NCBI GenBank assembly: GCA_050942695.1
Contig: JBMNNU010000172.1
Span: 1 to 6,944 of the forward strand
DNA from: JBMNNU01 sp050942695
GTDB taxonomy: Bacteria; Chloroflexota; UBA6077
Length of the DNA: 6,944 bases
Reading direction: 5' to 3'
Part shown: piece after piece, positions 5,068 through 6,944 of the stretch
Layout: every line of letters starts with the position of its first letter
Numbering within the stretch: position 1 is the stretch's first letter
Made by a program: the position numbers and the translations under genes
The notes under the pieces: generated by a model
Told to the model about the DNA's origin: nothing
The model's input: only the letters and a program-made list of their open reading frames with translations
Database searches by the model: none

Positions 5068-6267
5068 TCAATAGGTTAGCTTCAAGCCCAGCACATTCGA
5101 TAGCTCGCGCAGAAACCATCGTGCCTCGGACAGAGATAGCTCATCTACCCGGTTGCGCAGGATCTTATCGCCGAGCAGCCGGAGCGCTTCCAGCGCCATG
5201 GGTGTATCGAGGTCATCCTCCATAGCGGAGAGAAAAACCGCGCCCTCTTCGAACTGGTAAGCGGGGATATCGCTCTTCATTGTAGATCCCGAGGCTGCTT
5301 TCGACAGATGAGCCGCCAAGTCAGATGCTTCCACAAGCTGCTGTTTGTTGTAGGACCAGGGCTCGGTGTGGTGGTGGCTCAACAGCAGTATTCGGATATC
5401 GTCGGAACTGTATTGCTCCAGCAGTTGGCGAACCATCACGAGGTTGCCTAGCGATTTGCTCATCTTTTCGCCATCCATATACACCATGGCGGTATGGACC
5501 CAGTACCGGACGAAGGGATGGCGGCCGGTGTAGTTCTCCGATTGGACGATCTCGCTCTCGTGATGGGGGAACACGAGATCGTTGCCGCCGCCGTGGATGT
5601 CGATGGTATCGCCCAAATAGTGCAACGCCATGGCGCTGCACTCGATATGCCACCCCGGCCTTCCAGCCCCCCAAGGGCTGTTCCACTGTGGCTCTCCAGG
5701 GGCAGATGCTTGCCACAACACGAAATCCAGAGGGTCTTTTTTCCTCGGATCTCCCGGATCGTTGCCCCGTTCGTTAGCTACCGGCAGCATCTCATGCTGA
5801 GGGAGGCGGCTCAACCTACCGTAGGAGGGGTCGCGGTTCACCTCGAAGTAGACGTTGCCGTCTACCCGGTAGGCGTAGCCCTTCCTCAGCAGCATCTCGA
5901 TAATCTCAATTATCCTCGGGATCTCCTGGGTCGCATGGGGGTAGACGTCAGGGGGCAGAACGTTGAGAGCGGCCATGTCCTCCTGGTAGCTCCTGGTCTC
6001 GTCCGCCGCCAGTTGGTTCCAGGGAACCCTTAGCTCTCTGGCCTTTCGCAGGATATCGTCGTCTATGTCGGTGACATTCTGGACGTAGCGGGTCCGGTGT
6101 CCCCGGTAGCGGAGATACCGTATCAGGACGTCGTAGAAGACGTAGGTGAAGGCGTGTCCCAGATGGGTGGTATCGTATGGGGTGATACCACACACGTAGA
6201 TGGTTATCGGCTCTTCACTTGGAATGAAAGGCTCCTTGCGACGGGTCATAGTGTCGTAGATGAACAC
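5068..6267 (-). CDS. Cysteinyl-tRNA synthetase family ligase, MshC-like (CysS/MshC)
   Basis: This 399-residue class I ligase activates cysteine with ATP and transfers it either to tRNA-Cys (CysS) or to a glucosamine-inositol amine (MshC, mycothiol synthesis). The HIGH motif is H35-L-G-H38 in CGITPYDTTHLGHA, and KMSKS is 268-272. Zinc ligands C26, C210, H235 and E239 have the spacing of E. coli CysRS, and GRPGWHIECS (202-211) forms part of the cysteine pocket. The GITPYD wording, ANERGNDPGDPRKKDPLD and SLGNLVMV recall MshC. The protein stops at LSNVLGLKLTY, about 60-70 residues short of a usual CysRS, so the C-terminal anticodon-binding part is absent, as in MshC. GTG start 6267 has AGGGTGA (6280-6274) six bases upstream. 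It is monocistronic. Family is certain; substrate is not. Confidence 0.9.
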   Translation of the reverse strand: MFIYDTMTRRKEPFIPSEEPITIYVCGITPYDTTHLGHAFTYVFYDVLIRYLRYRGHRTRYVQNVTDIDDDILRKARELRVPWNQLAADETRSYQEDMAALNVLPPDVYPHATQEIPRIIEIIEMLLRKGYAYRVDGNVYFEVNRDPSYGRLSRLPQHEMLPVANERGNDPGDPRKKDPLDFVLWQASAPGEPQWNSPWGAGRPGWHIECSAMALHYLGDTIDIHGGGNDLVFPHHESEIVQSENYTGRHPFVRYWVHTAMVYMDGEKMSKSLGNLVMVRQLLEQYSSDDIRILLLSHHHTEPWSYNKQQLVEASDLAAHLSKAASGSTMKSDIPAYQFEEGAVFLSAMEDDLDTPMALEALRLLGDKILRNRVDELSLSEARWFLRELSNVLGLKLTY

Positions 6268-6338
6268 GATATCTCACCCTTCCGTTCGTGTTGGGGCAGT
6301 CTATTGATTATCCGATGCAAAGGACATACCTGATAGAT

Positions 6339-6367
6339 TTGACAGAATCGATCTGAATCGGCAAAAT
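6339..6367 (+). promoter_or_regulatory. Promoter of tRNA-Glu copy 2
   Basis: A consensus -35 TTGACA (6339-6344), a 17-base spacer and a -10 CAAAAT (6362-6367, 4 of 6 matches) stand 25 bases ahead of the tRNA. Transcription would start near 6374, leaving a leader of about 18 bases. This makes the second tRNA-Glu an independent transcription unit, divergent from the ligase gene. Confidence 0.65.
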
Positions 6368-6391
6368 GAAGATAGAAAAGAATGGGTGTAT

Positions 6392-6465
6392 GCCCCCATC
6401 GTCTAGAGGCCTAGGACATCACCCTTTCAAGGTGAAGATCAGGGGTTCGAATCCCCTTGGGGGTA
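6392..6465 (+). tRNA. tRNA-Glu (anticodon TTC), copy 2
   Basis: This is identical over its full length to the tRNA-Glu at 571-644, with anticodon TTC at 6426-6428. The identity extends only two bases before and one base after the gene (6390-6466). CCA is not encoded (ACTAA follows). Unlike copy 1 it is not attached to an rRNA operon and has its own promoter. Confidence 0.96.
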
Positions 6466-6472
6466 CTAAGCG

Positions 6473-6504
6473 ACAACCGCCGTGACAACGGCGGTTGTAT
6501 TGTT
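6473..6504 (+). terminator. Hairpin terminator behind tRNA-Glu copy 2
   Basis: An 11-bp perfect stem, acaaccgccgt (6473-6483) with acggcggttgt (6488-6498), has a 4-base loop and begins eight bases after the tRNA. The tail attgtt is only partly T-rich, so termination may be less complete than behind copy 1. Confidence 0.7.
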
Positions 6505-6561
6505 GATGATCGCTGCTATTTGAGGTCTATGATTGAGGCCGCGTGAGCACTTCGGATAGAA

Positions 6562-6944
6562 ATGGTAGAAGAGACAAGCCAGGTTGACCGCAACTACCTC
6601 CCCCTGTCCGATTACGGGATAATTGGGGACTCCAGAGCTGCTGCACTGATATCGGCAGGAGGCTCCATCGACTGGTGCTGCTGGCCAAATTTCGACAGCC
6701 CTTCGGTTTTCGGGCGCCTTCTCGACTACGAAAAGGGCGGTTATTTCGCCATCCGCCCTGTTGGCCCATTCCAGTCGCGTCGCCGGTATGTTGGACCAAC
6801 CAATGTTTTGGAGACCACCTTCGAGACACCCGACGGCAGAGCCGTGCTGACGGACCTGATGCCAGCGCTGACCGAAGAACAGAAGAGGCACCGGCTGATT
6901 CCATTCCGGGGGATTCTGCGCCGAGTCGTTGGATTGGAGGGGGT
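6562..6944 (+). CDS. GH15-type glycoside hydrolase (glucoamylase/trehalase-like), N-terminal part
   Basis: The first 127 codons are in the window; the gene runs off the right edge. The opening YLPLSDYGIIGDSRAAALIS (12-31) followed by GGSIDWCCWPNFDSPSVFGRLLD (33-55) is the signature of the N-terminal beta-sandwich domain of bacterial GH15 proteins. That domain precedes an (alpha/alpha)6 catalytic barrel that hydrolyses alpha-glucosidic bonds in starch-type glucans or trehalose. YFAIRP, TNVLETTFETPDG and LTDLMPAL fit the same domain. The catalytic acids lie beyond the window, so activity and substrate cannot be judged. No signal peptide is seen, suggesting a cytoplasmic enzyme. The ATG is fixed by an in-frame TGA at 6544-6546; the ribosome binding site is weak (GGATAG). 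It is downstream of the tRNA-Glu terminator and probably has its own promoter, which I could not place. Confidence 0.9.
   Translation, partial: MVEETSQVDRNYLPLSDYGIIGDSRAAALISAGGSIDWCCWPNFDSPSVFGRLLDYEKGGYFAIRPVGPFQSRRRYVGPTNVLETTFETPDGRAVLTDLMPALTEEQKRHRLIPFRGILRRVVGLEG

Noticed and set aside
569..6466. Genomic island with tRNA-Glu as attachment site
   Set aside because: The repeat covers the entire tRNA rather than a 3' fragment, there is no integrase or phage gene, and the genes between look like ordinary chromosomal ones.

Overview
The window looks like ordinary bacterial chromosome. It opens at the 3' end of an rRNA operon and carries five protein genes (one cut by the window edge), three tRNA genes and 5S rRNA. 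The combination of a DUF4349 lipoprotein, a Ski2/HelY-type DEVH helicase, an MshC-like member of the cysteinyl-tRNA synthetase family, a GH15-type gene and a plastid/Chloroflexota-like tRNA-Glu (starts GCCCCCAUCG) suggests Chloroflexota or a relative. That is inference from recalled family patterns, not a search. No phage, transposase, integrase, CRISPR or toxin-antitoxin gene is visible.

Layout. Positions 1-566 hold the 23S rRNA 3' end, a 23S-5S spacer with a good extended -10 promoter, 5S rRNA, initiator tRNA-Met(CAT) and a hairpin. Positions 571-681 hold the first tRNA-Glu(TTC) and a perfect-stem terminator. Positions 690-1650 (+) hold a promoter, a 16-bp tandem repeat in the leader and the DUF4349 lipoprotein gene. 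Positions 1837-4278 (-) hold the large helicase, convergent with the lipoprotein gene. Positions 4279-4457 form a divergent control region with two palindromes. Positions 4458-4742 (+) encode a 94-residue tryptophan-rich protein. Positions 4743-5067 are a non-coding block of GC-rich hairpins and a G-quadruplex-type tract that looks like a genomic repeat element. Positions 5068-6267 (-) hold the CysS/MshC-family ligase. Positions 6339-6504 (+) hold a second, identical tRNA-Glu with its own sigma70-type promoter and a hairpin behind it. Positions 6562-6944 (+) hold the start of the GH15-type gene.

Function. The common thread is translation and RNA metabolism: rRNA, initiator tRNA, two tRNA-Glu copies, an RNA helicase and a tRNA-synthetase-family enzyme. 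The genes are separate transcription units on alternating strands, so nothing supports one operon-encoded system. I do not see a convincing undescribed multi-gene system. The points most worth following up are the MshC-like ligase that ends where a CysRS would begin its C-terminal anticodon-binding domain, the small Trp-periodic protein with an internal duplication, the promoter inside the rRNA operon just before 5S, and the identical tRNA-Glu copies flanking a 5.7-kb block.
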